A stretch of 64,000 bases of DNA from Collybiopsis luxurians FD-317 M1 (Eukaryota > Basidiomycota > Agaricomycetes > Agaricales > Omphalotaceae). This document shows positions 21,919-35,780 of this stretch, in pieces. The stretch lies in contig KN834757.1 of assembly GCA_000827265.1 (NCBI GenBank), positions 968,537 through 1,032,536 on the forward strand, given 5' to 3'. Under the pieces are notes generated by a model. It was given only the letters and a program-made list of their open reading frames with translations, had not been told where the DNA came from and ran no database searches. The first letter of the stretch is position 1, and every line of letters starts with the position of its first letter. The translations under genes were made by a program, and so were the position numbers.

Positions 21919-24900
21919 ATGTTCAGTACCATGGCTGCTGCATCCCTGAAGTCTCAAAGCTCTCCACCGTCGAAATCCACTACAGAGTCAACGCCACCTA
22001 CTTTATCTCGCAAGGACAGTTTTCGCTTATCAGTACAGCGTTTTCTGAATCGACACGACACTATGACCTCCGGCTTCCAAGAATCATGGGAGCTGTTCAA
22101 GCGTATTGCAGGAGAATTACCAGTGCCCGGTCTATCCGCGGCAGTGGACGGTATATCGTTTATCGAAGAAAAAGTCGTGGCAAGTACTTCCGGGGTCATA
22201 TACGGATGCATATTTGATTCTTACCATGCCACAGCTGAATAAACAGAACGCAAAAGACCTCAAGGATTTGCAAGCAAAATTGCAGAGATTTGCAAGTACG
22301 GTGTACCAATACAATGGCGAGGATGCAGTAAAGCAACAAGTCAGAGAAGAAGACGAGACATACTAGTACGTCTTCGTGTATGCAGGTGCTCTTCCCCGTT
22401 TTGATTGTCGTGTGTCAGCGAGATGATGAACATCCTCGTAAAAAATCTCGGAGACATTGCGAACAAGTACAAGCATGATTCTGAGGCTAGCGCTATTATC
22501 AAAGGCAAAAAATACGCCGAAAAGATAGCAGACGTGGTAGCTAAAATGAACGACTTGATTGCGGGCATAATGGTGAGTTGGGGCTCATAGACTCTGCATA
22601 AATGCATCCAACTAAATTTCTGCAGTTACATTCAGTGCTAGCGACTCAGGAGAGCACTATGGTACGCGGCTTACTGACCATTACAGGCGTCAATTTTTAA
22701 CCGCTTGAGTAGAAAATGCAGCAGAGTCAGTTGTTAAAGCAGCTCCCTATTTCACCGTCTGCTGAGTCCGACAAGGCTGTGAAGAAGGAATGTCATCCGG
22801 GCACCTGCGTGAAAGTCATAGAAGCCATCAAAGAATGGGTATCACCGTCAGGGAAAGACAGCCGCCCAATCTATTGGCTCCATGGTCCTCCTTCGTCCGG
22901 CAAGACATCGATCATAACGGAAGTGATAAAAACAATCGAGGCTCCGGACTTGCGGAAGAACATAAGCGTTGTCGACTTCATTTGCACTCGAGTAGTCTCC
23001 GACGGTGGTGATGCGAAGACTATTATGCCGACACTTGCTTATAAGCTTGCAGAAAAGAACAGGGCGTATCGAAGAAAATTGATAAACCGTCTAGAATCCG
23101 TGAAACCGCCAATTCTCTCTATCGCTAGCTGGCCTCCGTCCAAACAATTCAAAGAGCTGTTGCTAGCGCCTTTGAAGGAGATGGACAAGCAACAACAGGT
23201 TATCCTCATCGTTGATTCCCTCGAGGAGTGCGCACCCGAATCTTATTCATATCAAACCGAAGGGAGGAAGCTGGTCACCGATTTGGTGAAAAGTATAGGT
23301 GATAATATCCACGAGGCTCCAAACCTGAAGGTCCTCATCAGCAGTCATCCGGTCGATATGATAAAGGAATCACTGGAATCACTGGATTCATACCCAAGCA
23401 CAGTCACTTCTTACGACATGATGAACTACCTCGAATCTGATGCTAAAGCGGACATCCGAAAATTCTACGATTCGGAGTTGAACGACATTCAGAGAGAGGA
23501 ATTCCCCGATTGGAAGGGGCCTTCTCCTTACCAGCTCAATGGACTGGTTTATAGCACGGGAACCAGTTTTCTAATCGCGCAGACAGTGTGTCGCATGGTT
23601 AGGCAGTCGTTCAGCCCTGAAAAAATTATGGAGAACCTCCTGCAAATGCCCGCGGACGAGTTTCGGTCCTCTGGGACTCAGGGTTTATATAAACCAATTT
23701 TGGACGATGCAGTGCAGAACTTGTCGGGCGAGAACCTCGATCTCTTTCGTAAAGCCGTGATGAGCATTGTGCTTTTGAAGAGACTACTTTCGGCGGAGGA
23801 TCTGGCTGCAATCCTTGGCATAGACAGTCCTGCGGTCCTCCGAAAATGCCTGCGGGGAGTCTCGTCAATAATGGTTGTCCCAATGCCTTTGAGCAACCAG
23901 AAGGCTACTGGAGTTCAGCGAGTCACGGATGTAATTCGAGTGCACGATACGACTTTCATCGACTACATGCGGGACACGAAGATGGACCACAATAGTGCTT
24001 GGATCAAGCCTTACATTCATAGCTGTGCCATGGCCGGATATCTCTTGAAGTTTCTCAACAAGAGACTAAAGCCAATCGAATATCTCTCCCAATTTGACAA
24101 AGTACACGACGATTCTCCTGGCGTTCTTGAAATCAGGCAAAACTTCAAACATAAAAAGCTGAATCGGGCGGTGGTGTATGCGTGCCGATTCTGGATGTAC
24201 CACATCACTGAATCCAGAAAGATGGAAAAACAACGTGATGACAAAAAGAACCTGTCAGAACTAGCGAAGATTCAAATCGAGGTAATCAAGGAGCTCAAAA
24301 CCTTTCTGCACCCTCAAAAACTCCTCTCGTGGATCTACATCATTGAACAATCACATATTCTCAATCAGGCCCCTTTGGACATAAAGAAAGCCAAGTCGTG
24401 GCTCAATGTAAGTTTGAATTTTCACCCATCTAAGATCTCTGTCCCTCATTTTGTGATAGGACTTGAATCCAATAGTTCTTTCTAATGCCCACAAATCTGC
24501 GACTTCTGGCGAAGACTCGAATCGAAATTCCTGGTTCGGAGCTCTACGGGGGCCCTCGCCTATTAACCCACAAGATACGAAGGCCTCTTCTGAGGCTACG
24601 ACGGTCCCTTTTGATGAAAGAGATCTTTCTGAGGCCATTAGGCTAGCCGACAAGAGCTTGGAATATCTGGGTTCGAAGGATCTCGAGGAGCAGCTCGTAG
24701 AACTACGGTACGCGCTCTTTTTGCAGCTTCTGAGTGATAAAAATCTGACTTTTTCCCAGCGGTGTCAAGGAGGACGGTTTGTCTATGATGGAGGACGAAG
24801 CTAAGTCCGTTGATGGAACGAGTCAGGGCCAAGATCCCGTCCAAGGCCTGCGATTATTTTTTACTCCTGGATTCGATGAAGAAGTTCAAGAGAAGGTAAG

Positions 24901-24943
24901 GGATCTAAGAAAGACTCTCCGGAAGAAAGGTATACCTACTTGA
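21919..24943 (+). CDS. NACHT-type STAND P-loop NTPase
   Basis: Seven exons: 21919-22179, 22247-22365, 22419-22572, 22626-22661, 22713-24407, 24460-24707, 24760-24943, giving 898 residues (or 894 from a second ATG at 21931). Residues about 1-190 are helical with no recognised domain. A fungal NACHT-type core starts with CHPGTCVKVI. Walker A is GPPSSGKT (248-255), Walker B is QVILIVDSLEEC, and a winged-helix-like region follows. The last 200 residues are charged and helical, and no WD40, ankyrin or TPR repeats are visible. Such proteins are candidate intracellular sensors in fungal self/non-self or stress responses, and that role is inferred from family only. The first intron has GC-AG ends (GCAAGT donor). 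The gene converges on Ku80 with 192 bp between stops. Confidence 0.82.
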
Positions 24944-25135
24944 GAAGAGGGTGGTTGTACATTTGCGTCCCATACGTGCAGGCCGCGTGACTAAACGCAA
25001 AAGTACCAAGTATACAGTGATATATTTACATCAGATAAAGCAATTAATGTAAGTTCGTAGAGTACACAAGTACAAGGCATGTCCATAATTTGAGCATGAT
25101 ACAGCAAGAATGCCCAAGAGAAATCACGGTGACAA

Positions 25136-28100
25136 TCACTCTATAAACTAAAGAAAGACACAGGTCAACAGAACACTAGTTGAACCAACAGTGCACATAC
25201 CTTTGTAGCCTCGGTCTCCGAAATCTCAGACGACCCCCCGTTCCTCTCTGCTTCCTTGTCGCTAATCAGACTAAGAGATCGACCAATACTCTGGACTTCC
25301 GACCAAAACTCTTCGTTCCCCGGTGTCGAATGGAGGCACTTATTTTTCAGTTTTGGGAGGAAGCTACAATCAAAGGATGTTGAATTAAGAAACGCAAGAC
25401 AGAATAAAACTTTGACACTAACGCATTCCACGCCTCAACTTCATCTTCCTTGAGGCAAACCTCCCGAAGCTCTGTCATACATTCCAACATCTCCTTCGTC
25501 CTCCGACTCGCGAACGGAGCGAGCACGACCTCCTCGATGACTGCGCACATGTCTTCTACCACTTTGGACACTACATCTCCTTGCTTCAGGTTGTCTTTAA
25601 AGTCCGCAAGAGGGCGTGTGCGCCCGATCAGGCGGTCCGAGTCTCGCTGAGGATCAACATCCATTGCGTCGTCGTCGTCGTCATTCAGGCTGCGCTTGGA
25701 GGATGATGAAAAGGAACGTGCTGGGGTAGGTAGGGGGTTAGGCTTCCGCGGTTCAATTTTGTCAAGCAGCATCTCAGTATCGCTATCTTCAGTGTGATCG
25801 TCATCATCGTCAGCAGGAGGGGTGGTAGGCTTCTGTACAACTTTGGCTGGGGACTGCGCTTGTTTCGATATGGATGGTTTTGGATCGAGCAAAAGCGGTT
25901 CGTCGTCGTCGTCCTGTGCATGGCTGTGTCCATCTTTCCGTGCAACTTTGGCTACTTTAGGCACTATAGGGTGTCACATTGGTGAGTCGATGCGAATGAG
26001 ATAGATAAAAGGGTAGTACCATGTTTAACATTGAATGCTTTGATGCAGTTGTCAATGGTGGGCTGAGCCTTTTTGACTAGCTTTCGAGGGGAATTAAAGT
26101 ATTTTAGAAGCTCGGGATTAGGAGGGGGGAGGGGATTCGTTTCGAGATCGGCAACAATGGCACAATGGAACATGGCCTGCTTTAGCCGATGCAAGGAAGG
26201 GTTGTACGACTCTCGAGGGTCGAACCATTCCATTCTGTTGCTAAACGGATATTGAGTTGGATTTTAGGATCATTGAGAATCAAAAAATCATACCCTTCTT
26301 CATCCTTATCACCAGCTGCCATGAGGTCCATAGCATCGACGAACTCATTCATGGCATCCAGCTGTTTCTCGGTTGGTAGGTAAGGGTGTTCCGTGAGAGT
26401 CTCGCCTTTCTTGTTTGTTAACTCGTAGAGAGATGGGAAGGGGTATTTCCGAACGTCGTCTGCGAATGGCATCTACAGCAAGTTAATAAAAATTTCAGGA
26501 AAATGTATGGAAACGCTTTACTTACTGGAGCCCACAGCAAGCAGTGGACTTCTTCAAACAATGTTGGGCTCATGACACCCATTTTTGGGTCTCGCCCATC
26601 GCCAGAAATCCACCTACCGACAGCAAGTACACCCTTTTCGTACATCGCCTGGACCATAGAAGAAAGAGCACATTGAGCGCTGGCGTTATCAGGGTTCGCC
26701 CAGATGTATTGAATCTCTCCCATTGAATACTCGCGACGGAACTGGAAGCATAAAAATTTAGTTGAGCTACCTGTCTGTAACAACCCAGACAATTCACCTT
26801 TTTCTCGGGAATAAATCCGATAAGGTCGATCCCTTTCTTGGTTGGAAGTTTTTGGAATTGACCTTCTAGGCACGGAACATAAGAGGTTCCATACTTGAAG
26901 CCCTTTATCAGCAGTTCTTTATCAATCTTCTCGAGGTTTCGCTTTGCCACATCATCTTCGGTCTCCTCCTCGACCTTGATCTCTTCCTCTTCTTCCTCCT
27001 TTACTTCCGATTTGTCGATAAAGTACTCCGTGCGAGCTTTGAGTTGAGCAAAAGTGATTATTTTCTCAACTTTTTCATCGAGATCCATTGCCCGCTGTTC
27101 CGCCTCCAGTTCCTCGGCTGTTTTCGGACGGATGGAAAACTTTTTGAAAGCCTTCGGACGCGTAACAGCAGTGCACTTGGAAGTCTTTATGAAGATCTCC
27201 ATCGCTTCCTCTGCGCGGGTATCCACGTCTCCTATTCGTAGAACATTGTTCATCAAAGTGGAACGAGAAGTCTTGACGTCAGGGAATGAAATCTGCTCGA
27301 GTACATGGTCGAGATTTCCAGCAATGGCACCTTTAACGGCCGGGACAAGCTGATTGCAAAGAAATTCTTCGTTAACGCGCTATCAGAAAGAGAGTGAATA
27401 TCTGACTAATTGTGCCTCGAAACTGAACGCACCTTGATGTGAGGTTTCTCTTCCTGGGCATACCCGTACTCTTCGTCGTCAAAATCTACCCCCACGACGG
27501 TGAACGCAATGTTCAATTCATTCATCTTCTCGGCAGTGGCCTCCCAATCTTCCAATTCTATGGGACCCTCTCCGTCAGTAACGAGGATGATTTTACGGGT
27601 CCATGATTTCTTCTTTTCGAGATAGTTGTTCTGTGTTTCAATACCAACAATAATAGCGTCGACAGCTGTAGTGGACGAGATCAGACTTAGTAAACAGATG
27701 CAATTTGCAAGCACTCACGATCTCCATAGTCGTCGGAAGGCTCAAGTTCGTCTAATTTCTTGAGCGTCGCGGCGGTTGGTTGAGCAATTGGGATATACTC
27801 TGTGACATGTTCATAACCTCCGTTTGCAGAATTGATTTGATTATCAGTTCCTAAAGAGTAGTCAGCGATCATGGGTAGGTAGGAGAGACCTGACAACCTT
27901 CTGTTCCAAAAATGATGATTCCACATTGGTCGGTTTTCCGGGCAGAGTAGATCTAGAATATGTCGGAGTATATATTAGTCTTTGATTATGACGCGAATCA
28001 GAGCGGTCCATACCATATCTTGGATCTTGAATTTTACGTATTGTAGTGCGTGCTGAAGGTGGGTCATTTGTGCAGAACGTTCTTCGCCATTGGGACCTGG

Positions 28101-28237
28101 TGGTAGATCCACGGTTCTCATTGTTCCCATAGACTTGGACACGTCCACAAGGAACATCGTTACGGTATACTGATAACAGAGTCAGTGTTGTAAGAGTTTT
28201 GAAGCAGAATACTTACCCCTGCGCGTTCAGCTGGCAT
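25136..28237 (-). CDS. KU80: Ku80, DNA-end-binding subunit of non-homologous end joining
   Basis: Twelve exons, all closing in frame (836 residues): 28237-28217, 28169-28014, 27952-27898, 27850-27719, 27665-27433, 27379-26798, 26741-26526, 26472-26294, 26240-26020, 25963-25423, 25363-25201, 25147-25136. The N-terminal vWA domain begins VTMFLVDVSKSMG and contains IILVTDGEG. The Ku core spans roughly residues 220-500, including IDLIGFIPEKK and YSMGEIQYIWANPD. An acidic, Ser-rich linker precedes the C-terminal helical region (EMLECMTELREVCL). The last exon has just four codons, and a similar short C-terminal end is usual in the family. Ku80 pairs with Ku70 to bind broken DNA ends and telomeres in the nucleus. 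It shares a 304-bp divergent promoter with the Sec4-like gene. Confidence 0.95.
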
Positions 28238-28541
28238 GGTGGTGGTGGTAGTGGCAAAAAGACAAGTCGCGACGTGCTCACGCGGAAGTGACTCACCGAT
28301 GAGTCATTCAACGTGATCACTATGAGCTTTGACTCTCAAAAATTGCAATAGCAGCGCGGTTTAAAATTCAGATTGGCAGACTGAAGCCAGTTAGCATTAA
28401 TTTATGGCTGTTAAAGGACTTGAAAGTGGCTTCAAGTTTGGAGGAGATTGAGGCAATGATTTTGTATTAGTCAGCAGGACCTGGACGATTTCCATTTGTG
28501 GTCTGGAAATGTGATTCAAGACTTTAACCGCAGCGTTCAGG
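28238..28541. promoter_or_regulatory. Divergent promoter region between Ku80 and Sec4-like gene
   Basis: 304 bp separate the two start codons on opposite strands, so both promoters must lie here or overlap the 5' UTRs. No clear TATA box was seen. Confidence 0.6.
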
Positions 28542-29451
<910 letters not shown>

Positions 29452-29740
29452 ACTCTCAACAGCTGTTGTAATACGACGCATGTCAATATGTATATCTCTC
29501 CGTGATAGCTGTTGTCATTTCTAATATTGCATCGATACACCAAACAGTCCATATCCATGCACTGGCATCTTTCCCCAATCCTTGTTCTCTTCGTCTATAT
29601 ACATCTTATCAATATCAGGTCGTCTACGCTGTACAAATTACTTTCCCGAGGAACATAATAATTTGGAACATATATGGCGCGATATACACGAGAGTCCGAG
29701 TGCAGGCAAGAAAAGCGAAAGAGATAATACTACAGACATT

Positions 29741-32648
29741 TTAGAAACCACCATTCCAGTTACTCCCCCACCACCGCTTCAATCGTTCCCCGCCATACTC
29801 TTCATATTCTGCCTTGGTCATCCCGACTTTCGCAAACTCGTCTGTTTGAGCAAACTTCGCCATACCCCGCCAAGCATCAAGCGATGGGTCTTCCGCGTGC
29901 TTTATCTTTATCGGCATCTCCGTAGGGAGCAAAGGTCGCAATGTCGAATACAATCGAGGAACAATCCCTGGTATTTGTGTGGGAGCTCCAGTCAGATACA
30001 CGTTCTAGATGGTCAGCGTCAAACGATGATTCAATCACGGGGATCATGAATAACACAACGTACCTTGACTAGTCGTCCCTTTTCTGCCTCACTAAACCTC
30101 GACAAAATGTTCTGTATAACCTCTCCTAGTCCAGCAGAATCCACCCCTGCGATTCCAGGCGAAAACCACGCTTCACAAGCGCGCCATCGTTCGGTACTTA
30201 GATGAATACGTGTATTACCTGCAAAGCCAGTTGTTGTCATCAGCTACTCTTCTCATAGGTGTACCTAATCCTGATCAGATTCAAAAAAAAAGAAACTTAC
30301 CCGCCACGTCACCCTCTTCGTAGCTCGGTTTGAAAGCCGTAAGGAGTGCAGAACGCTGGGACGTGATTGACGCGTGGGTTTGCTGGCTGGTAAAAGTGGG
30401 ATCGTATGTGAGAAGTTTTTGTTCAATCATCTGTAATTGAGCGAGATCCTCGTCTTCGTCCGATGACACTGAAGCAATGTTCTATACCCATGCGCCAATA
30501 ATCAGGGCTTGGCTTTCCCAAAGATTTGAGATGCGAACACGTACAATCTTGCGATAAATTGCCCAATCAGCATCGTCCGCTCCAAACGTATCCTCTGTCA
30601 GAAGGCAAGGTACCGACAGTCAGCAGATGAAAACGATGGATAGGAGAAAGATATACGTACCCCCACCGCCTTTTCTCTTCTTCTTCGGGACCTTCTCGTC
30701 GTTGGCCAAATTTGCAATACTCTTCATTCGCGCCTGAGCGGCCGCACTCTTTCTGTCGCTCAAAGCAGCTTTTCTTTTAGCGCGGTCTTTGATACGCGCC
30801 ATCAGAGTCTAGGGGTTTATACCGCAAGTGAGATACGTGATCATAATGTAATGATAAAGAACTTACCTCTTGCTCGTTTCGAAGTTTTTGAGACCATCCG
30901 TCGAGATCGGCTTCGCGTTCCTCTTCTTCCTTTTTCTCCTCCCGTTCCTTCTCTTCACGCTCCTTCTCCTTTTCTTTGCGTGCCCGAGCACGGGCTTCCA
31001 GGCCGGCTTTGAGAAGTTTTTGCTTCTTTTTTTCTTTTAAGCCTTCTTCGTCGAGCTAGATATTAACAGTTATGAGGCAAGTTTCGAATTGCTAGAGATA
31101 TCGAGAGACACACCTCAGTATCCGGAACATCGATTAGTGGGAATGAGGGCTCCTCCTGCTACGCAAGTCCGTTTCAGCGCGACGCTTCGACGGAGAACAA
31201 GATCAACTTGCCAGTGGTTCATCTATATCCATCCCTGAAGCCCCTGCCTCTTTCTTCCTCGCCTTTTTGACATCAGCATCCAGTTTCTTGATCGTCTCAT
31301 CGAGAGTCGCGTCGTCATCGAGGCCTTCTGAGTGCAACTTGTGCAACCATTCACGTTTGCCGTATTCGCCTTTCGATTCCCGAAGTTCGAGGAGAGAGTT
31401 CAAGTCGTTTTCTTTTTGTTGTAGCTAGAATTGGGATAAGGGAATTTATCTCAAAGATATGAAGGAGACCGACTTTTTCCATTCGATTCTTTGCGGCAAT
31501 TTCTTGAAGCTTGCGACCTTGCTCCTTCCTCTTCTCGGTTAGACGCGCCAATTCTTCTTCCGTCTTCTCCTCTGCTGACGGAAGGACATAAGGGAACTGG
31601 ATGATTTTTTCCGAGGCACGGAGGACAGCGGGATCTTCAAATGACCGCAGTTGGGAAACATAGTCGGGCGCAACGGCACAAAAATTACGAAGCATCCACT
31701 GTTCCAGTATATCAGCATTAATCATACCTCAGCGAGAAACGAACATACGCTGGCTTGAGTGGCCGTCACTCGAGTTGGAAAATTTGGGTATTTGACTTGG
31801 ATGAGCTTGAGCAGGTAGTCTGCGGATTGAGAAGCGCCCCAAGGAATTCTGGCAACGACAGAGTAAGGAAAAGATCGCGAATCAGTTAAAGGATATACCT
31901 TTTGGCATGGCTTAAAATACCCTTCCCGTTCAAGATTGGAATGACGGACGTCGACGCTGTGTTGAAAGACACCACAATTCCGTCTGAAGAGAATGTATCC
32001 GAAGGTGGAGACCCAACGGGATGATTGTTTTGATAGAACGACATGATTCCATCCACACAGTATGCGAGTGAGGGAACTGAGTACAATTCAAACATGAGTT
32101 CAGATGTTACTGTTGCATAAAAGAGTTAGAAACCGAGATTGAGGAATGCAAAGTGACCTACGAGCTCTTGAATGTACTGGAGAGCAAAGCCGCTCTGTCA
32201 TTAAAACTGGATGGTCGACAGTTGGAGCATCGATACCAAGTTGAACAAACGCGAAATCTAGTGCGTTTTCCTACGTCTCAAAAGATAGCTGAGTCAACAG
32301 TTCTGGAAACGAGCCACTTGAACCACCAAGACACACCAGCGCGTCGAAATTGAGCAAAACGTCTCCCTCCCAAGGTGTCCGTGATTGAGCCTTGGCCGCA
32401 CCTTCAACTTCTACAGCATCTCCAAAGAGAACGAGAGGTTTGTTATTCCTTCTATCCCTGTACTTTGAGACGATGCTAGGACCGAACCGAGGCGTAGACG
32501 TAGCCCAGCCCCAGCGAAGATTGGAAGAACCATTGTCAATGATCAAAGGAGTGTGCTGGTTTCGATGAGGCTCATAATTTTCTGGATCTGGTGGAATATT
32601 AGGCAGTGAAGGCAAGGGAACTGGGGTTATATCTGCATCTACATCCAT
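29741..32648 (-). CDS. ARP5: Actin-related protein 5, INO80 chromatin-remodelling subunit
   Basis: Multi-exon gene read from ATG at 32648 to TAA at 29741-29743. The N-terminal actin fold begins with LIIDNGSSNLRWGW. It continues with PVLMTERLCSPVHSR and FELYSVPSLAYCVDGIMSFY, matching the Arp pattern of actin subdomains. A long charged insert between about 31.4 and 30.6 kb is rich in Lys and Glu (coiled coil, EKEKEREEKEREE type). Such inserts distinguish Arp5 from actin. The C-terminal actin part has NVYLTGAPTQIPGIVPRL and ends AEYEEYGGERLKRWW. Exon borders inside the insert are tentative. It acts in the nucleus with INO80 in nucleosome sliding. It shares a 147-bp divergent promoter with the eL14 gene. 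Confidence 0.9.
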
Positions 32649-32795
32649 TGCGTGAATGTAAGAAAGCTTAGGCCAACTTTGGTCTGGTTGTTAATTAAGC
32701 GCCCAAATACGTGAGAAGCAGCACAAGCGCCCATTGCATTCCTCGTCCTCAAAACTTTTCACTCAGCGGTCTAGCTGCCGAATCCTCAAGAAAAA
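32649..32795. promoter_or_regulatory. Compact divergent promoter between ARP5 and eL14
   Basis: Only 147 bp separate opposite start codons, implying a shared bidirectional promoter. Confidence 0.65.
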
Positions 32796-33477
32796 ATGTC
32801 TGTAAGTATTGCAAAAACGCTTCCAGATGTCTTTGGAATGTTACTGTGCAAGAAAACCATGCGTTTTGAGGTGGAATGCGGTTGGATGGAAACTTTTGGA
32901 TTGGATGTCGTTGAATTTGGCGGTGGAGATTTAGATTGTTCAACTTGCGCTGATACTGGATGTTATCTAGGATTCCACTTTCAAACGGTTCGTAGAGGTC
33001 GGACGAGGTGAGCTTTGGTTCAGTTTTGCTCTTTATTACCCATTCTAATCATACATTTCAGTGGTCCTCCTCAAATCCGGTCCTTACGCTGGCAAAATTG
33101 CTGTCATTGCAGAGATCGTTGATCACAACCGGGTACATTTCTTTCCAATTTTTCCTGGCGATTGTGACTCACAAGAATTCCAGGCTATCATTGACGGACC
33201 AACAACTGGTGTTCCTCGTCAAGCATTCCCCTACAAACACCTCACGCTCACCCCCCTCTGCCTTACAAAACTGCCTCGTGGAGCACGATCGGGTGTCGTG
33301 AAGAAGCTGCTCGAGAAGGAAGCTACCATTGCAAAGTGGGAAAAGTCTGCATGGGCTACCAAGAGGGCCGCAATAGAGAAGAGGCGGAGCCTCAACGACT
33401 TTGCGCGCTTTAGTGTTATGGTAGAGAAGAAGAGGAGACGGGACGCTGTCCGCAAGTCTTTAAAGAGCAAAGCATAA
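32796..33477 (+). CDS. RPL14: 60S ribosomal protein eL14 (L14)
   Basis: Four exons: 32796-32801, 32971-33007, 33062-33132, 33184-33477, giving 135 residues. Exon 1 codes only Met-Ser. The 169-nt first intron right after the start is typical of fungal ribosomal protein genes. The N-terminal KOW-like fold reads RFVEVGRVVLLKSGPYAGK. The basic C-terminal helices contain WEKSAWATKRAAIEKR and end in KSLKSKA. eL14 is part of the large cytosolic subunit. No snoRNA C/D-box pair was found in the first intron. Confidence 0.95.
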
Positions 33478-34230
33478 TTCGGTGGACGGGATCCTTTGCT
33501 GTATTGCCGTATGGATATGATTCCGCTATGCTTCTCGTTTATGCCTATCCCCGAAAATGTCATCCATGACCGCAGCATCATCTACTGTGTGCGGACCGGC
33601 CATACCGTGCAACTCCAGTTTTGAGCTTTTAGACCTCTCTATAAGGACGTCTAGCGACTTTAATAGCACTTCGATTTTTCCTCAACCTTTTTTTAAAATC
33701 ATGGATGGATTGCAATTCCGATGTATGAACCCAGAAGACTGTTGATGTTACTAACGTTGAGCAGTTAGAGAGCTACTGAAAAATGCCGGCTCAAACTGCG
33801 AATATGGAATCGCGGGTTCACGGGTGCTTTAACGAGCTTAGGTTGGCGCTGCGACGGGAAAGGAAAGGATATCATAGGTAATGTTCCGAAACGACATACA
33901 ATGTGTTTTGATTTCGGTAAGTAATGGAATTGTCATCCCTTGGATGAATGTAGAGAGAGCTGCTGTGCATAGGAGCAAATACTCTAAAGCCTACATATCC
34001 GCGCCTAACTACGCGTTGGAGATACATAGGTAGGGACAATCATCGGTGACACGTTCAAGCCGGTTGGATAAGATGTAGGTAAGTATACTGAGTACAGCCC
34101 TGAGTAACGCAAACAACATAGACGAGATCCCACAAGGAAGTCTTCAAAGTGCGAAAACTGAGTGATGGTTTGGCCTTCTTCACTTCATGTTCGTTATAGA
34201 TAAGCAACGTCCAGTTCATTACAGATTTGT
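33478..34230. other. Intergenic, no gene recognised
   Basis: About 750 bp between the eL14 gene and the convergent DUF6533-type gene. No open frame with support. Confidence 0.55.
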
Positions 34231-35780
34231 TTAGCTGAATAAAATTGATGATACTTGAGTCGGTGTTGCATAATTCTTGGTGTTTCTATCTTCTCGCAGA
34301 TCCAGCATCATGTGCGACATTAATATGCTGGACAGGCTGTGAATGAAGGAGATCAGGTATCTGTTAATTACACTTACTTGAGATTTGTGAGAGCAATATC
34401 AGACTTACATATTAGAGGGAATGGCCAGTAATGCTTTCAGTAAGTTCTGATTTCACAAAGGTATCAAGTGGCGCCGAGATTCAATTCTCGACAGAAATCT
34501 TACCGTCCCAAACTACACATAAAGCAAGACAATCAGCGAAAATAGGGAGGGACGAAGATCAATCTGCCTTACCACATAAGCCAACAAATTCCCCAACGTC
34601 ACCAGAGTGATGATTCCAAAGTACATAAGACCTGCACTCGGAGCCTTGTCAGTCAGAACGACGGTTTTCAAAAATGATCCCCGCTCACCATCTCGCATGA
34701 TCACAGCACCTACTCCCCCTTGGATAAATTTGCTTCTGAACATATCAATTGTGGCCCAAACAGTCAAAGAGAAGATGCATATATCGAAGATAAGAGTTCC
34801 AACTAAAACATAGGCGAGATCTATGAGACGTAAGTGATAGAAACGACAACCAGGACTGTTGAACGCACGAAATCCTCTAACCAGAAAAAAAAAGATCGGT
34901 TTAGACCAAAGAATCAGATGCACGGAAAACCTACTGTGAACTTGAAAAGATTGGTATATTGCCTATCTGGTCCGACAATGCTTTATCAGCGTAAGGCTGT
35001 CGATTTGCGAGAGCTATTTGCACCTGCTGAAAGCTCATTCACTGCGGCAAGTCATAGAGGAAATCACTGACGATAGAGTTGCAAGTCATGCCCAATCCCA
35101 ACGCAATGAGGAACAACGTGATCCACCTTCTCCTACCATATAAAGCCATTACCCTGAGTATAAAAAGCGCTGACGGAAGCTGTGAGATACTTATCAGTAT
35201 GTTGTGAAAAACTCTGAGGCCTACCGGTGATATTGGATTGGACGACAAATATGAATGACTGTAGATAGAAGTCGAGATTTCTCGCTCTAAGGTGATAGAG
35301 AGCAAACATGAGCGACCGCTCGAGAAGAAACTTCCAACCTCATCTTACCCTAATTGGGGCTGTTCAAGTCAGTATATTATCTGTAGATAGACAGTCCACT
35401 CACATTGTGTGGGTTGACCGGTTTACTCCAGAAATACAACACAAAAATGGGGATATTTCCCAGGAGTGTCAGATACCGGTTGAAAAAGAAGAGTAACACT
35501 GGAAGTTTGGTTTTGAATGGGCGTCGCCAGATCAGTTCAACTTCTTGGTCCAAGGTGAGAAGCCAGTCGTAAACCAAAACCACTAGGTAAAAAGTAGCAT
35601 CTCTCTTTCGAGACAGTACTATGGACTCCGATGAATTCTTCAGACATACCGAATTGCATAAGCCCAACGTAGTGAACCCAGTTCCTGCAAACAAGAGTAA
35701 AGTAGGTTATCAAATCAAGGCAAATCATCTTATCCGCACATTTGGGTCTGCACATCTTCTGCATTCAACTGGGGCATCAT
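34231..35780 (-). CDS. DUF6533-type multi-pass membrane protein (agaricomycete family)
   Basis: Read from MMPQLNAEDVQTQ at 35780 to TAA at 34231-34233, split by several introns. Recognisable blocks in order: the DUF6533-like segment ATFYLVVLVYDWLLTLDQEV followed by FNRYLTLLGNIPI; a transmembrane segment ending LRVMALYGRRRW; a hydrophobic helix ALGLGMTCNSIVSDF; LVGTLIFDICIFSLTV; MYFGIITLVTLGNLLAY; and the C-terminal signature LSSILMSHMMLDLRE. About seven membrane helices are expected. Function unknown in the family, which is heavily expanded in mushrooms. The exon between about 35.25 and 35.40 kb is uncertain, so a defect there cannot be excluded. Confidence 0.7.

Noticed and set aside
32802..32970. 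Possible intronic snoRNA in the first intron of eL14
   Set aside because: A CTGA-like D box is present but there is no convincing C box or terminal stem.
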